Positions 36,443-46,377 are shown, counted from the first letter of the stretch. The stretch: DNA of 64,000 nucleotides from Actinopolyspora lacussalsi subsp. righensis (GCF_900116555.1 NZ_FPAT01000002.1:248001-312000); one strand, 5' to 3'. A program made the numbers and translations. Notes: a model not told the origin generated them from the letters alone.

Positions 36443-37951
36443 ATGCAGCACCCGAGAACGGGGCGGCGCAGGTTCGCAGGCCTGTGCCTAGGTGCCGCCG
36501 TGGCGACATCCTTCGGTCTGGCCACGGCACTGCCCGCCCAGGCCGCGACGGGCGAGATCAGGAACGCCGATGCCGAGGCGGCCGTGGCAGGCGAGTACAT
36601 CGTCGTCTTCGAGGACGCCGCGGCCACCGGGCCCGGCGGCGTGAGCGCGACGGCCACCGATCTCAGTCAACGTTACGGCGGTGAGATCCAGCGGACCTAC
36701 GAAACCGCGTTGCGCGGCTACTCCGCCTCGATGAACGAGACGGCGGCCGAACGGCTGGCGGCGGACCCCAGCGTCAAGTACGTCGAGCAGAACCGCCGCG
36801 TGCACGCGCTCGGCACGCAGGACAACCCGCCCTCGTACGGCCTCGACCGGCTCGACCAGCGCGATCTGCCGCTGGACGACTCCTACACCTATCCCAACGG
36901 TGGTGAGGGAGTCACGGCCTACGTGATCGACACCGGTATCAGGACCAGCCACGAGACCTTCGGGGGCCGTGCCTCGAGCGGTTACGACTTCGTCGACGGT
37001 GACTCCGTGGCCAACGACTGTAACGGGCACGGCACGCACGTGGCGGGCACCGTCGGTGGTGCCGAGTACGGTGTCGCCAAGAACGTCGACCTGGTCGGCG
37101 TGCGCGTGCTCGACTGCCAGGGCAGCGGGTCCTACGCGGGTGTCATCGACGGCATCGACTGGGTCACCCAGAACGCCGACGGCCCCGCCGTCGCCAACAT
37201 GAGCCTGGGCGGTTCCGCCAGCAGCGCTGTGGACGACGCGGTGAGCAGTTCCATCGCCGCTGGGGTCACCTACGGTATCGCCGCCGGGAATTCCTCGGCC
37301 GACGCCTGCGACTACTCGCCCGCCAGGGTCGAGGAGGCCATCACGGTCGGTGCCACCAACAGCCAGGACGCCGAGGCCAGCTACTCCAACTACGGTGACT
37401 GCCTGGACATCTACGCGCCCGGCAGCGATATCACCTCCGCCTGGATCGGCAGCGACACCGACACCAACACGATCAGCGGTACCTCCATGGCCACCCCGCA
37501 CGTCGTCGGTGCCGCCGCGCTGCTGCTCGCCGACAGCCCCTCCGCGTCTCCGGCGGAGGTCCGCGACAGCATGGTGAACAACGCCAGCACCGGCAAGATC
37601 TCCGGTATCGGCGCCGGTTCGCCCAACAAGCTGCTCTACGTGGGTGAGAGCGACGGCGGCGACCCGCAGCCGCCGGAGAACAGCGCTCCCACCGCTTCGT
37701 TCACCGTGAACTGCTCCACGGCCGGTTGTGACTTCGACGCCACCGGCTCCAGTGACTCGGACGGTTCCGTGGTGGGTTACTCCTGGCAGTTCGGTGACGG
37801 TGCCACCGCGACCGGAAGCACCGTCGGCCACAGCTACGGCGGCGGCCAGTTCACCGCCACGCTGACCGTCACCGACAACGAGGGTGCCACCGGCTCGGCC
37901 ACGCACCAGATCGATTGCTACGACTTCGGTACGGTGTACTGCTTCGCCTGA
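36443..37951 (+). CDS. Secreted S8 family serine peptidase with C-terminal PKD domain
   Basis: A 502-residue extracellular subtilisin-type protease. It has a signal peptide with twin Arg (TGRRRFAGLCLGAAVATSFGLATALPAQA), an I9 propeptide (about 45-125, GEYIVVFEDAA), and a catalytic domain with Asp near 163 (VIDTGI), His near 196 (NGHGTHV) and Ser near 348 (GTSMATPH), the last two in canonical context. A PKD domain follows (about 417-500, ASFTVNCSTAGCDFDATGSSDSDGS) with two extra Cys and a Cys-containing tail. The protein is notably acidic. The AGGAGGAA ribosome binding site is near-perfect. It resembles the proteinase K/aqualysin group. Confidence 0.95.
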   Translation: MQHPRTGRRRFAGLCLGAAVATSFGLATALPAQAATGEIRNADAEAAVAGEYIVVFEDAAATGPGGVSATATDLSQRYGGEIQRTYETALRGYSASMNETAAERLAADPSVKYVEQNRRVHALGTQDNPPSYGLDRLDQRDLPLDDSYTYPNGGEGVTAYVIDTGIRTSHETFGGRASSGYDFVDGDSVANDCNGHGTHVAGTVGGAEYGVAKNVDLVGVRVLDCQGSGSYAGVIDGIDWVTQNADGPAVANMSLGGSASSAVDDAVSSSIAAGVTYGIAAGNSSADACDYSPARVEEAITVGATNSQDAEASYSNYGDCLDIYAPGSDITSAWIGSDTDTNTISGTSMATPHVVGAAALLLADSPSASPAEVRDSMVNNASTGKISGIGAGSPNKLLYVGESDGGDPQPPENSAPTASFTVNCSTAGCDFDATGSSDSDGSVVGYSWQFGDGATATGSTVGHSYGGGQFTATLTVTDNEGATGSATHQIDCYDFGTVYCFA

Positions 37952-37978
37952 GCACCGGCCCTGTCGGGCACGACCGAA

Positions 37979-38014
37979 GGGGACCTCCCGCCGCTCCCAG
38001 GGCGGGAGGTCCCC
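37979..38014. terminator. Hairpin terminator after the subtilase gene
   Basis: A perfect 14-bp stem (GGGGACCTCCCGCC with its complement) and an 8-nt loop lie 28 bp after the stop codon. It is one of the strongest hairpins in the window. Confidence 0.85.
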
Positions 38015-38089
38015 CGTGTGTGCGGTAGGGATCGTCGTGAGATCCGGCCTCACTCCCGGGCTCGACCCGGTCTGGGATGCAGCGCCGCC

Positions 38090-38112
38090 GTCGATTTCTC
38101 GCGAAATTGAGG
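38090..38112 (+). repeat. Copy of dispersed palindrome
   Basis: GTCGATTTCTCGCGAAATT core, one mismatch in the right arm, between the convergent subtilase and LuxR genes and 12 bp before a copy of the 50-bp element. Confidence 0.7.
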
Positions 38113-38124
38113 CCCCTGGGCGGC

Positions 38125-38177
38125 GTACCTACTCGATGTCGGGGGAGCCACAGCGAGAGCCCGCGAGAGGTTCCGCT
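38125..38177 (+). repeat. Dispersed ~50-bp element
   Basis: GTACCTACTCGATGTC, then about 11 nt, then AGCGAGAGCC and GCGAGAGGTTCCGC. An inverted copy of equal length lies at 32860-32912 and a partial one at 22502-22542. It sits 3' of the LuxR gene in a convergent gap. Confidence 0.65.
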
Positions 38178-38216
38178 ATCCGAGTCCCGAAGCAGCCTGC
38201 TCAGGAGAACTCACAG

Positions 38217-41099
38217 TTACTCGGTCCGGACTTCGGTGCGGGAGGTTACTCCCAGCTTCCGAATCACCTTCGCCACGTGCTGCTCCACGGTTCGCGGCGA
38301 CAGGAACAGCAGCGCGGCTATCTCCCGGTTCGTGTTGCCCAGCCCCACCAGTCTCGCCACGTCACGCTCCCGGGGCGAGAGCTCGGCACCGTACCCCCTG
38401 CGTCCCCGTCGCGACGACGGCGGTGGAACCCCGCTGTCGCGCAGCAGCTGCCTGCAGCGTGCGGCGTCCCTGCTCGCCCCCAGACGTTCGAACGAATCGA
38501 TCACTTCGGACATTCGCGTCGCGGCGGAGTCGTCCCCGGACCGGAGTTGGTGGGCAACGACGCGCTCCCGTGCGAGGGCGGCACTGTACGGCTGCGGCAG
38601 CGCCGCATAGCCCGCCCGGGCCGTTTCCCACCACTCGGCCGCCCCGGCGAACCGTCCCGCGCTCTCGCAGTGGAACGCCCGTGCCGCCGCCGTGGCCGGA
38701 GCGATCAGCGGGCTCCGCCGGTTCGCGGTCGCCGCGGTGAACTCGTCGATCAGCTGTTCTGCCTCGGTGCCCCTGTCGAGTCGCGCGTAGGCAGCCACGG
38801 CGTTGGGCAGCAGCTCGTTCGCCCAGATCCAGATTCCCTTGCGCCGTACCACCCTTACCGCGTGATCCGCCGCGTTCACCGCCCCCGGCGGGTCCCCGCG
38901 CAGCAGCCGCAGCCGCACCCTGGTCGCCCCCGCCGCGATCACCACCGGAGTGAAGGAGTCGTCCGGGGTGTCCACTCCGGTCGCGGTGAGCCACCGTTCG
39001 GCGGCCTCCCAGTCTCCCCGCGTCACGGCGTCCATTCCCAGCACCAGCGCGAGCTCCACCGCCACCGGCCGCAGTTGTCCGTGGTCCCGCAGCAGCCGCT
39101 CCGCGTTCCCGACCAGCTCCTCCCATGCGCCGGTCATCCGGCGCAGCCGGATATCGGTGCTGCGCAGCGTGCTGTCCAGGTAGGGGCTGCCGCCCGCCGC
39201 GCGAGCCAGCCCCAACGCCTCGGTCAGGTGTTCGCGGGCCGCCGAGTACTCCCCCAACCACGTGTAGGCGTCGGCGACGTTGCCGTGGATCCGCGCGATG
39301 TGATGCCGCTCCGGACCCGCCCCGCCCGCGGGGGGCAGCCGTTCGAAGTGCCGCCACGCCGCCGAGCAGCCCCCGCCGAACATCCGGCTGGGCAGCACGT
39401 TGGCGAGCAACTCCGAGCGCACCGCCGTGCTGTCGGTCTCGTCGAGCACGATCTCCGCCCGATCGGTCCATTCCGAACACCGCTCGTACGGCGTGGTTCC
39501 CACGTGTGCCTGCGCCAGCGCCGCCATGCCCACCGCGGCCCGTTCCGGCAGCTCCCGCAGTTCCGCCACGGCGAGCTCCAGCTCACTCCGCGCCGTCGCC
39601 GGGCGGTCGCTCTGCCGCAGCAACAACAGCCCCAGGCTGAGACGCACCTCGCCCCGCGCGGTCGCGGAGAGCCGCTGGTCGGACAGCACTCGCCGCAACG
39701 CGGCCGGGACCGGGTGTTGCCCCAACCCGTCGAGCGCGGCCTGCCCGAAGCGCACCGCGAGCCGATCCACGTCGTCCGTCGACAGCGAGGGTTCCTCGAG
39801 CAGCGAGCACAGCAGCTCCGTGGCGGTGGCGATGTCGCCCGTCTCGATCGCGCGGTCGGCCGCTGCCGTTCCGTAGTGCAGCCAGTCCGCGACCCTGCCG
39901 CAGCCCATGCTGTGTTCGGCGAGCCGGATCAGCGGCGGTCGTTCCTGTTCGGACAGCAGCCGCAGGGCGCGCTCGTGCAGTTCGCGGCGTTCCGGGCCGG
40001 TGAGCGTGTCTTGCACGGCCTGGCGTGCCAGGCAGTGTCGGAATCCGTAACGGAGGTTGCCGTCCTCGTGCAGCACGTTGGCGCGCAGCGCCCACGCGAT
40101 CCGGTGCGCCGCGTCGGGCACGCCCGCGATCCGTCCCAGCAGCCCTGCCTCGGCCGGAATTCCCAGTACCGCCGCCGCGTGCACCAGGCGCGTCACGGGC
40201 TCGGGGAGTGCGCCCAACCGCTCGGCCATCGCGTCACGCAGCAGCACCGGCACGTCGAGCTGTTCGAGCGTTTTCAGCTCTCCGGCCGAGTAGGGTCTTC
40301 GCTCGCGCTGCGCGCGCAGCGTCGGCAGCGTCTCGGCCACGACGAACGGGAGTCCGGCCGTCCGCTCGTGCAGCTCCCGCGCGAATCCCGCTTCGACGGA
40401 CTCGGTTCCGAGCAGGTGCGCGGCCAGGGTGCCCACCTGCTCGATGTTCAGCGGACGCAGCGTCATCACCGCGCTGCACGCCCGCCGCGGATGTCGGTAC
40501 GCCGTCCCCAGTGGGACGCCACCGGCCAGTTCCTCGCGGCGGTAGCTCAGCACGAGGGCCAGCTCGCCGGGCGGATCGGTGATCAGGAAACGCAGCAGTT
40601 CCCTGGTTCCCTCATCGGCCCAGTGCAGGTCCTCGACCACGAGGATCGCCGGAGTGCTCGCTTCGAGCAGCGCGTGCACGCCGCGGAACAACTGGTGTCG
40701 TTCCGCCGCGGTGTCACCGAGGAGCTCCGGGGTCGGGGGCAGGAACTCGCCCAGTTCGGGAAGCAGTCTGCGCAGCGCGCCGGTGACGGGATTGAGGTGT
40801 GCGGGGTCGGGGAACGGATCGAGGGTGCGCAGCGCGTCGATCACCGGACCGTAGGGGAAGGGGTCCTGGAGTGGCTGGCAGGCCCCGGTCAGGATGGTGC
40901 GCTCGATCTCGGGGCGCTCCAGTGATTCGCGGATCAGGCGTGTTTTGCCCACGCCCGCTTCCCCCTCCAGCAGCAGCACGGCAGGAGGGGAGAGCACCAG
41001 CTCCGTAACGGTGTCGAGCTCTTCTTCACGGCCCACCAGTACCGGTGGGACTCGGCTCGACACGGCGAACGATTCGGACGGACGAGTACTACTGAGCAT
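38217..41099 (-). CDS. Large LuxR-family ATPase transcriptional regulator (LAL type)
   Basis: A 960-residue STAND/LAL regulator. The N-terminal AAA ATPase has Walker A LEGEAGVGKTRL near residue 50 and Walker B ILVVEDLHWADEGT near 150. A long alpha-helical TPR-like middle follows, and then the C-terminal LuxR helix-turn-helix (LSPRERDVARLVGLGNTNREIA, SPRTVEQHVAKVIRKLGV, about 905-955). LAL proteins respond to ligands such as maltose or control secondary metabolism; no biosynthetic cluster lies next to it here, so the target is open. The ATG chosen has a GGAAGGGG site; an in-frame ATG 14 codons earlier does not. Confidence 0.93.
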   Translation of the reverse strand: MLSSTRPSESFAVSSRVPPVLVGREEELDTVTELVLSPPAVLLLEGEAGVGKTRLIRESLERPEIERTILTGACQPLQDPFPYGPVIDALRTLDPFPDPAHLNPVTGALRRLLPELGEFLPPTPELLGDTAAERHQLFRGVHALLEASTPAILVVEDLHWADEGTRELLRFLITDPPGELALVLSYRREELAGGVPLGTAYRHPRRACSAVMTLRPLNIEQVGTLAAHLLGTESVEAGFARELHERTAGLPFVVAETLPTLRAQRERRPYSAGELKTLEQLDVPVLLRDAMAERLGALPEPVTRLVHAAAVLGIPAEAGLLGRIAGVPDAAHRIAWALRANVLHEDGNLRYGFRHCLARQAVQDTLTGPERRELHERALRLLSEQERPPLIRLAEHSMGCGRVADWLHYGTAAADRAIETGDIATATELLCSLLEEPSLSTDDVDRLAVRFGQAALDGLGQHPVPAALRRVLSDQRLSATARGEVRLSLGLLLLRQSDRPATARSELELAVAELRELPERAAVGMAALAQAHVGTTPYERCSEWTDRAEIVLDETDSTAVRSELLANVLPSRMFGGGCSAAWRHFERLPPAGGAGPERHHIARIHGNVADAYTWLGEYSAAREHLTEALGLARAAGGSPYLDSTLRSTDIRLRRMTGAWEELVGNAERLLRDHGQLRPVAVELALVLGMDAVTRGDWEAAERWLTATGVDTPDDSFTPVVIAAGATRVRLRLLRGDPPGAVNAADHAVRVVRRKGIWIWANELLPNAVAAYARLDRGTEAEQLIDEFTAATANRRSPLIAPATAAARAFHCESAGRFAGAAEWWETARAGYAALPQPYSAALARERVVAHQLRSGDDSAATRMSEVIDSFERLGASRDAARCRQLLRDSGVPPPSSRRGRRGYGAELSPRERDVARLVGLGNTNREIAALLFLSPRTVEQHVAKVIRKLGVTSRTEVRTE

Positions 41100-41324
41100 G
41101 CGAACCCCTTCCGCGTGCGAGTGGCGTCGGGGTCGGATCAAGTGAAGTAACGGGAAGCGTATCCCTCTAAAGAGTGAAAAACGACGGCCTTAAGAGTGAT
41201 CTTCGTTCCCGGTTTTGCCGAGGTTTCCGGTTGGCGAGAATCGGAAAACCGTGTGTCGCACACAGTGGTCACGCCGCGATCCGGAGGCGGGGAACTCCTC
41301 GTGCTCCCCGGATCACCTTCGGCA

Positions 41325-42110
41325 TCAACCGCCCAGTGCGGCCGGGTTGGTCAACGCCGCCACTCCCACACCGATGGCGATCACCAGCACCACGTAGCCG
41401 AACCAGTGCCGGATCGTCTCCGCCCGCAGTCGCGCGGTCAGCCGCGCGGCCAGTGCCGAGACCAGCAGCGCGGTGATCGCGAACGCCAGCACCACCGGGT
41501 ACTCGATCTCGTCGATGACACCGGAGTGCGCGGCCAACCCGGCCACCGAGTTGATCAGCACCACCAGCAGCGAGGTGGCCACGGCCCGCTGCGCGGCCAG
41601 TCCCAGCAGCAGGGTCAGGGCCGGAACCACCACGAAACCGCCGCCCACTCCGAACAGTCCGGTCAACACTCCGACACCCGCACCGCTGAGTAGCGATTTC
41701 GGCAGGCAGCTGCGCCACTCGACGCCACCGGTGTCGGTACGGCAGGAGCCGCTCGCGGCTTCCCCTCCCGTGAGCATCCGAACCGCGACCACCACCATGA
41801 GCACCGCGAACGACACCAGCAGCCAGCGGTCCGGAAGCAACCCGCCGAGCGCGGCACCCCCGAACGCGGCAGGAACCCCGGCCGCGCCGAACACCAGTGC
41901 CACCGGCCAGAGCACCTTCTCGCGCCGAGCCCGGGGCAGCAGCCCGCCGATCGCCGAGATCGCCACGATCAACAGCGATGCCGGTATGGCGATTCGCAGC
42001 GGCAGGCCGACGCCGTAGACCAACGCCGGAACCGCCAGGATCGAACCACCGGCGCCGAGCAGCCCCATCGCCAGCCCGATGATCACTCCGAACGCGATCG
42101 CCGCGATCAT
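41325..42110 (-). CDS. TauE/SafE-family sulfite/sulfonate exporter
   Basis: A 261-residue membrane protein with about eight helices. The two family repeats start MIAAIAFGVIIGLAMGLLGAGGS and SLLSGAGVGVLTGLFGVGGGFVVVP. TauE/SafE proteins export sulfite, sulfolactate or related anions. It is the last gene of the CstR-type operon, where exporting sulfite made by persulfide dioxygenase is the usual role. The ATG at the domain boundary is preferred; a GTG 21 codons earlier directly abuts the rhodanese stop and is an alternative. Confidence 0.9.
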   Translation of the reverse strand: MIAAIAFGVIIGLAMGLLGAGGSILAVPALVYGVGLPLRIAIPASLLIVAISAIGGLLPRARREKVLWPVALVFGAAGVPAAFGGAALGGLLPDRWLLVSFAVLMVVVAVRMLTGGEAASGSCRTDTGGVEWRSCLPKSLLSGAGVGVLTGLFGVGGGFVVVPALTLLLGLAAQRAVATSLLVVLINSVAGLAAHSGVIDEIEYPVVLAFAITALLVSALAARLTARLRAETIRHWFGYVVLVIAIGVGVAALTNPAALGG

Positions 42111-42173
42111 TCCGGTTCCCGCCACGTCGTGTGCCCGGGCGCGCGATCGTTCCTCGCGATGTCGTACCGGCAC

Positions 42174-42770
42174 TCACGCATGCGGCGCGCCCGGCTCGGC
42201 GGCCGTGACGGCGGACAGCGCGGTGTCCGGATCCAGCGCGCTCCTCCGGTTGTGCGGCAGCATGCCCAGCAGTCGAGCCATCGCGCAGGTGTCACTGATC
42301 GCGGCGAACGTCAGCCCCGCGCCCACGAACCCCGCCAGCCACTTCAGCGGCCGGTAGGCGAGACTGCCCAACACGCCGGTCAGCACCAACGATCCCGCGA
42401 CCAGTCGGACCTGCCGCTCCATCGGCCAGACCCCGTTGCCCCGGTTGACCTCGCCACCTTCCCGCTGCCATTCCTCGATTCCGCCCCGCAGCACGTGGCA
42501 GCCGTCCACTCCCGCCTGTTCCAGCAGTGTTCTGGCCTGCTCGGCACGAGCACCCGAGGCGCACACCAGCACCACCGGGTCGTCGTGCCCACTGTCGAGT
42601 TCGGCTCGCCGCTCGCGTAACAGCTCGATCGGAACGTTGTGCGAGCCCGGGATGTTGACCGAGTCGAACTCGCCGGGGGAGCGGACGTCGATCAGCCTGG
42701 TTCGGGGTTGGGTTCGCAGGTTCTCCCGCAGCTGTGCCGTGTGCAGGAGTTCGGGGGTTTCGCTCGACAA
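42174..42770 (-). CDS. Rhodanese-DUF2892 fusion protein
   Basis: A 198-residue protein. Residues 10-110 are a rhodanese domain with active-site loop VCASGARAEQA (catalytic Cys), which transfers sulfane sulfur. Residues about 125-180 form a DUF2892-type hydrophobic pair of helices (LVAGSLVLTGVLGSLAYRPLKWLAGFVGAGLTF), tethering the enzyme to the membrane. The TTG start has an AAGGGA site 7 nt upstream; no ATG or GTG alternative lies near. It sits between the persulfide dioxygenase and TauE genes of the operon. Confidence 0.9.
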   Translation of the reverse strand: MSSETPELLHTAQLRENLRTQPRTRLIDVRSPGEFDSVNIPGSHNVPIELLRERRAELDSGHDDPVVLVCASGARAEQARTLLEQAGVDGCHVLRGGIEEWQREGGEVNRGNGVWPMERQVRLVAGSLVLTGVLGSLAYRPLKWLAGFVGAGLTFAAISDTCAMARLLGMLPHNRRSALDPDTALSAVTAAEPGAPHA

Positions 42771-42877
42771 TTGGTTCCCTTCCGTTGGTCGTGTTCTCCG
42801 GCGGAGCTCCGTCACCGGTCCCCGCACGGTGCCCTCCGCTCCGTTCCGGAGGAAGAGGGCGGAGACTTCGTCGGTCG

Positions 42878-44311
42878 TCAGGAGGAGGTGAGTTCGAGCC
42901 CCGCGTCCCCTGCCGCGTCGAACCTGTCGTCGACCAGCACCGCCGCGCGGCCGTCCGATTCCAGCAGCGAGGCCGCCGCGGTGGCGCGATAACCGCTGCC
43001 GCAGTGCACCCACACCGTGCCCTCGGGAACCTCACCCACCCGCTTCGGCAGTTCGTACAGCGGGATGTGCACCGCGCCGGTGACGTGGGAGTCGCGGAAC
43101 TCGTTGTTGGTCCGCACGTCCAGCACCACGTCCGCGGGCGGCATCCCGTTGTGCTCGCCGGAGCGCGTGGCAGCGAGGTCGGCGAAGCTCGCCGTGGTGG
43201 TCTCGCGCAGCCGCGCCGGATCGGCGGCCAGCTCGGCGGGCTGGCCGCTCGCCGCCGCCGCGAACTTGTCGATGCCGATGCGGGCCAGCTCGCGCTGTGC
43301 CTCCGCGACCTGCTCGGGCGACTCGCCCAGCAGCGTGATCGGGGAACCCCAGTCGATCATCCAGCCCAGCCAGGTCACCATCGGCCCGTCCAGCCCCAGC
43401 CCGACCGTGCCCGCCAGGTGCGAGCGGACGTATGCCTTCCGCGAGCGCAGGTCCACCACCCACTCGCCGTGATCCAGCCGCCGAGCCAACTCGTCCGGGC
43501 TCGCCTCGGTGGGACGGCGCAGGTCCAGCGGTTCGGGACCGGCGATGTTCCGCACCCCCATGTGCGCGTAGTAGGCGGGGTAGGCGTCCAGCCCGGAGAG
43601 GATGGTCTCGAGGAACTCACCCTCGGACAGCGTCAGCGCGGGGTTGAACTCCCGCTCCTGTTCGATGGTGCTGGAGTCGCCCGACGCCTGGGTGGCCGAG
43701 CAGAAGCTGCCGAAGCCGTGCGTGGGCCATATCCGCGCCCCTTCCGGCAGCACGTCGGCCAGCTTCCGCGCCGAGGCGTGCTGGTACCGGGCGAGCTGTT
43801 CGCTGTGCTGCTCACCGAGCAGGTCGGTGCGGCCGGTGGTGCCGAACAGCAGCGAACCACCGGTGAAGGCGCCGAACGTGCCGGAGTCGTTCTCCAGCAG
43901 GTAGGACAGGTGGTGGAAGGTGTGCCCGGGGGTGGCCAGTGCCCGCACCCGCAGGTTCCCGGAGACCGCCACGACCTCCCCGTCGTGCAGCGGGCGGTGG
44001 TCGAACGGCGCCTCGTCGGCCGCCGCCACCCCGTACTCGGCCCCGGTGAGCCGGGCCAGCTCCAGCCCGCCGGACACGTAGTCGTTGTGGATGTGCGTCT
44101 CCAGCACGAGCCCGATCCGCACGTCGAGACGGCCCGCCAGCGCCAGGACCCGGTCCACATCGCGCTGCGGATCCACCACCACCGCCGTCTCGCCGTCGGT
44201 CGCCAGGTAGCTGCGGTCCCCCAGGGAAGAGGTGGCGATCACCTCGACGTGCGGTGTCTCCGACAGTCGTTGTTCCGGCGGTTGTGTCCTGTCTGTCATG
44301 GTTCGTGTCAT
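42878..44311 (-). CDS. Persulfide dioxygenase-like MBL-fold protein fused to rhodanese domains
   Basis: A 477-residue protein that likely oxidises glutathione- or mycothiol-type persulfide to sulfite. An ETHE1-like metallo-beta-lactamase domain (residues about 20-230) has ETHIHNDYVSGG (metal His, with Tyr in the common actinobacterial variant), PGHTFHHLSYLL and the HGFGSFC segment. Two rhodanese domains follow: one inactive near 275-370 (no Cys) and one at 385-475 with WVHCGSGYRA carrying the active Cys. An AAGGAGGT site precedes the ATG. It overlaps the upstream small rhodanese by 4 bp. Confidence 0.93.
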   Translation of the reverse strand: MTRTMTDRTQPPEQRLSETPHVEVIATSSLGDRSYLATDGETAVVVDPQRDVDRVLALAGRLDVRIGLVLETHIHNDYVSGGLELARLTGAEYGVAAADEAPFDHRPLHDGEVVAVSGNLRVRALATPGHTFHHLSYLLENDSGTFGAFTGGSLLFGTTGRTDLLGEQHSEQLARYQHASARKLADVLPEGARIWPTHGFGSFCSATQASGDSSTIEQEREFNPALTLSEGEFLETILSGLDAYPAYYAHMGVRNIAGPEPLDLRRPTEASPDELARRLDHGEWVVDLRSRKAYVRSHLAGTVGLGLDGPMVTWLGWMIDWGSPITLLGESPEQVAEAQRELARIGIDKFAAAASGQPAELAADPARLRETTTASFADLAATRSGEHNGMPPADVVLDVRTNNEFRDSHVTGAVHIPLYELPKRVGEVPEGTVWVHCGSGYRATAAASLLESDGRAAVLVDDRFDAAGDAGLELTSS

Positions 44312-44628
44312 CGCGCCGCACCTCCTTCGGTGTCCCGGCCGGATTCGATCCACGCGGCTGTGCCACCGGAAACCGAAACCGCGTCGACCCCCGCTTCGCG
44401 GAGGGCTCGGGCGGCCCGCAGGCTGCGGCCACCCGACTGGCAGACCACCCGTACGCCGTCCGGGAACTCACCGGGTGTCCGCAGCAGCTGTTCCAGCGGG
44501 ACGTTGCGCGCTCCGGGGACGTGTCCCTGTGCGTACTCCTCAGGAGAGCGCACGTCGAGGACTTCCGCACCCGCGTCACGGGCGGTAGCCAGGTCCTCGA
44601 CGGTCACTTCGATCGACTCTTCCGGCAT
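44308..44628 (-). CDS. Small rhodanese (sulfurtransferase)
   Basis: A single-domain rhodanese of 106 residues, with EVLDVRSPEEYAQGHVPGARNVPL and the active loop VVCQSGGRSLRA. It would move sulfane sulfur between thiols in the cytosol. The ATG used lies 5 nt after GGAG; an overlapping GTG two codons earlier would fall on that site. The gene follows a GC-rich operator and is the first structural gene after the regulator in the operon. Confidence 0.92.
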   Translation of the reverse strand: MPEESIEVTVEDLATARDAGAEVLDVRSPEEYAQGHVPGARNVPLEQLLRTPGEFPDGVRVVCQSGGRSLRAARALREAGVDAVSVSGGTAAWIESGRDTEGGAAR

Positions 44629-44639
44629 GCTCACTCCTA

Positions 44640-44655
44640 ATACCCCGGGGGGTAT
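44640..44655. promoter_or_regulatory. CsoR/CstR-type operator upstream of the rhodanese genes
   Basis: ATACCCC-GG-GGGGTAT is a perfect 7-bp inverted repeat with a 2-bp centre, the form bound by CsoR/CstR proteins. It sits 11 bp before the first rhodanese start codon, overlapping where RNA polymerase would bind. Confidence 0.85.
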
Positions 44656-44806
44656 ACAACGATTAAACGAGTCCTCCGGTGCTGTGATTCCGGAGTCCGG
44701 GGTTCTGCGGGCCGACTACCGGCGGGCTCCGCTGTCGGCGACTCCGAGATCACGGCGGTCGCGTCGCCGCGCGCGTCGACCCGCTACCCGCGCGGACACC
44801 GCTCGC

Positions 44807-45405
<599 letters not shown>

Positions 45406-46377
45406 TCAGCCGCCGTACTCGCAGAGACCGTTACACACGTACTGCCAGAACGAGCCGCAGCTCCTGTCGACGAACGAGCAGTTCTGGGACTTGTACTGAC
45501 AGTAGTGTCGATCGGGGCAGTACTCGCTCTTGTTGGTGCATTCGCAGGCGGGTGGTGCGGATTCGGTGGCGCGGCGTTCCGTCGGCCCGAGTGTGGCGAT
45601 CACGCGTCCTGCCTCGTCTTTTCCGAACGCTTCCCGCATTTTCCGGTCGACGTTCTCCGCCGCACGTGTCGGAGTGTTTTCCGGGGTGAAATTCACCGGA
45701 TTGGCGGCGATTGCCTCGGCCTCGTCCAGTGCCTGCCGTTGTTCCGTGGAAAGATCGGGATTCTCGACACGGTAACGCTTGAGGTGATCGCTCCAGAACC
45801 GCGCCTTTCGCTCGGGTGAGGATTTCGCGTAGATCGCGCGCCGGTAGGGCATCGGGTAGCCGATGAGTTCGTCGTACCGCGCGGGGAGGTTGTTCGCGTT
45901 GGTCTCGGCCCAGCGCTGCGCTGCCGCACAGCGCTGTTCGGCCAGTGCGGAGGTCTTGCCGAAGAGCACGATCCCGGTCGCCAGCGCCGCGCCGCCGCCG
46001 AGGCGCAGGAAGCCCGCCCGGCCCAGGGTGCTGGACTCGGTGGATTCCAGTGGATGACCGTTCGCCTGCCTGCGCAGCACGCCGAGCGAGCGCAGCACAC
46101 GTGTGGTGGAGCGAAAGCCCAGTCTGCGCAGCAGCGGCGGTGTCATCGCCGGGCCGGTCCAGGCTCGCGTTTCGGTCCGCTCGATCCGCAGCAGGGTGGG
46201 GACGTTCGGAGGGTGCTCGCCGAACTTCTCGTCGCGCCACTGCCGCACTTGCGGGTGGCCCAACGGCAGCACCTCGAGCTTTCCGTCACACGCTCGTGCT
46301 ATTGTGTCGGAGATTTCTTGACATGTCGCACAGGATCCGTCGAAAGCCAGTATCCAACGCTGCTGTTCGCCACTCAA
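45406..46377 (-). CDS. Fulvocin C-related bacteriocin precursor with N-terminal thioredoxin-like domain
   Basis: A 323-residue protein in three parts. Residues 1-75 look thioredoxin/DCC-like, with a CxxC in FDGSCATCQEI. A hydrophobic helix follows (LGGGAALATGIVLFG, near 130) after a basic stretch, as in a signal anchor. A helical region leads to a Cys-rich C-terminus of 46 residues with eight Cys (CEC, SEYCP, YC, NCS, SCGSFWQY, CNGLC). The spacing and neighbours (S.YCP, CG..W.Y) match fulvocin C, the disulfide-rich bacteriocin of Myxococcus fulvus, as I recall it. The TTG start has GGGAGG 7 nt upstream. No exporter or immunity gene adjoins. Confidence 0.75.
   Translation of the reverse strand: MSGEQQRWILAFDGSCATCQEISDTIARACDGKLEVLPLGHPQVRQWRDEKFGEHPPNVPTLLRIERTETRAWTGPAMTPPLLRRLGFRSTTRVLRSLGVLRRQANGHPLESTESSTLGRAGFLRLGGGAALATGIVLFGKTSALAEQRCAAAQRWAETNANNLPARYDELIGYPMPYRRAIYAKSSPERKARFWSDHLKRYRVENPDLSTEQRQALDEAEAIAANPVNFTPENTPTRAAENVDRKMREAFGKDEAGRVIATLGPTERRATESAPPACECTNKSEYCPDRHYCQYKSQNCSFVDRSCGSFWQYVCNGLCEYGG

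Noticed and set aside
36144-36491. Possible 115-codon gene upstream of the subtilase
   Set aside because: Overlaps the subtilase start, has no binding site and low-complexity content.
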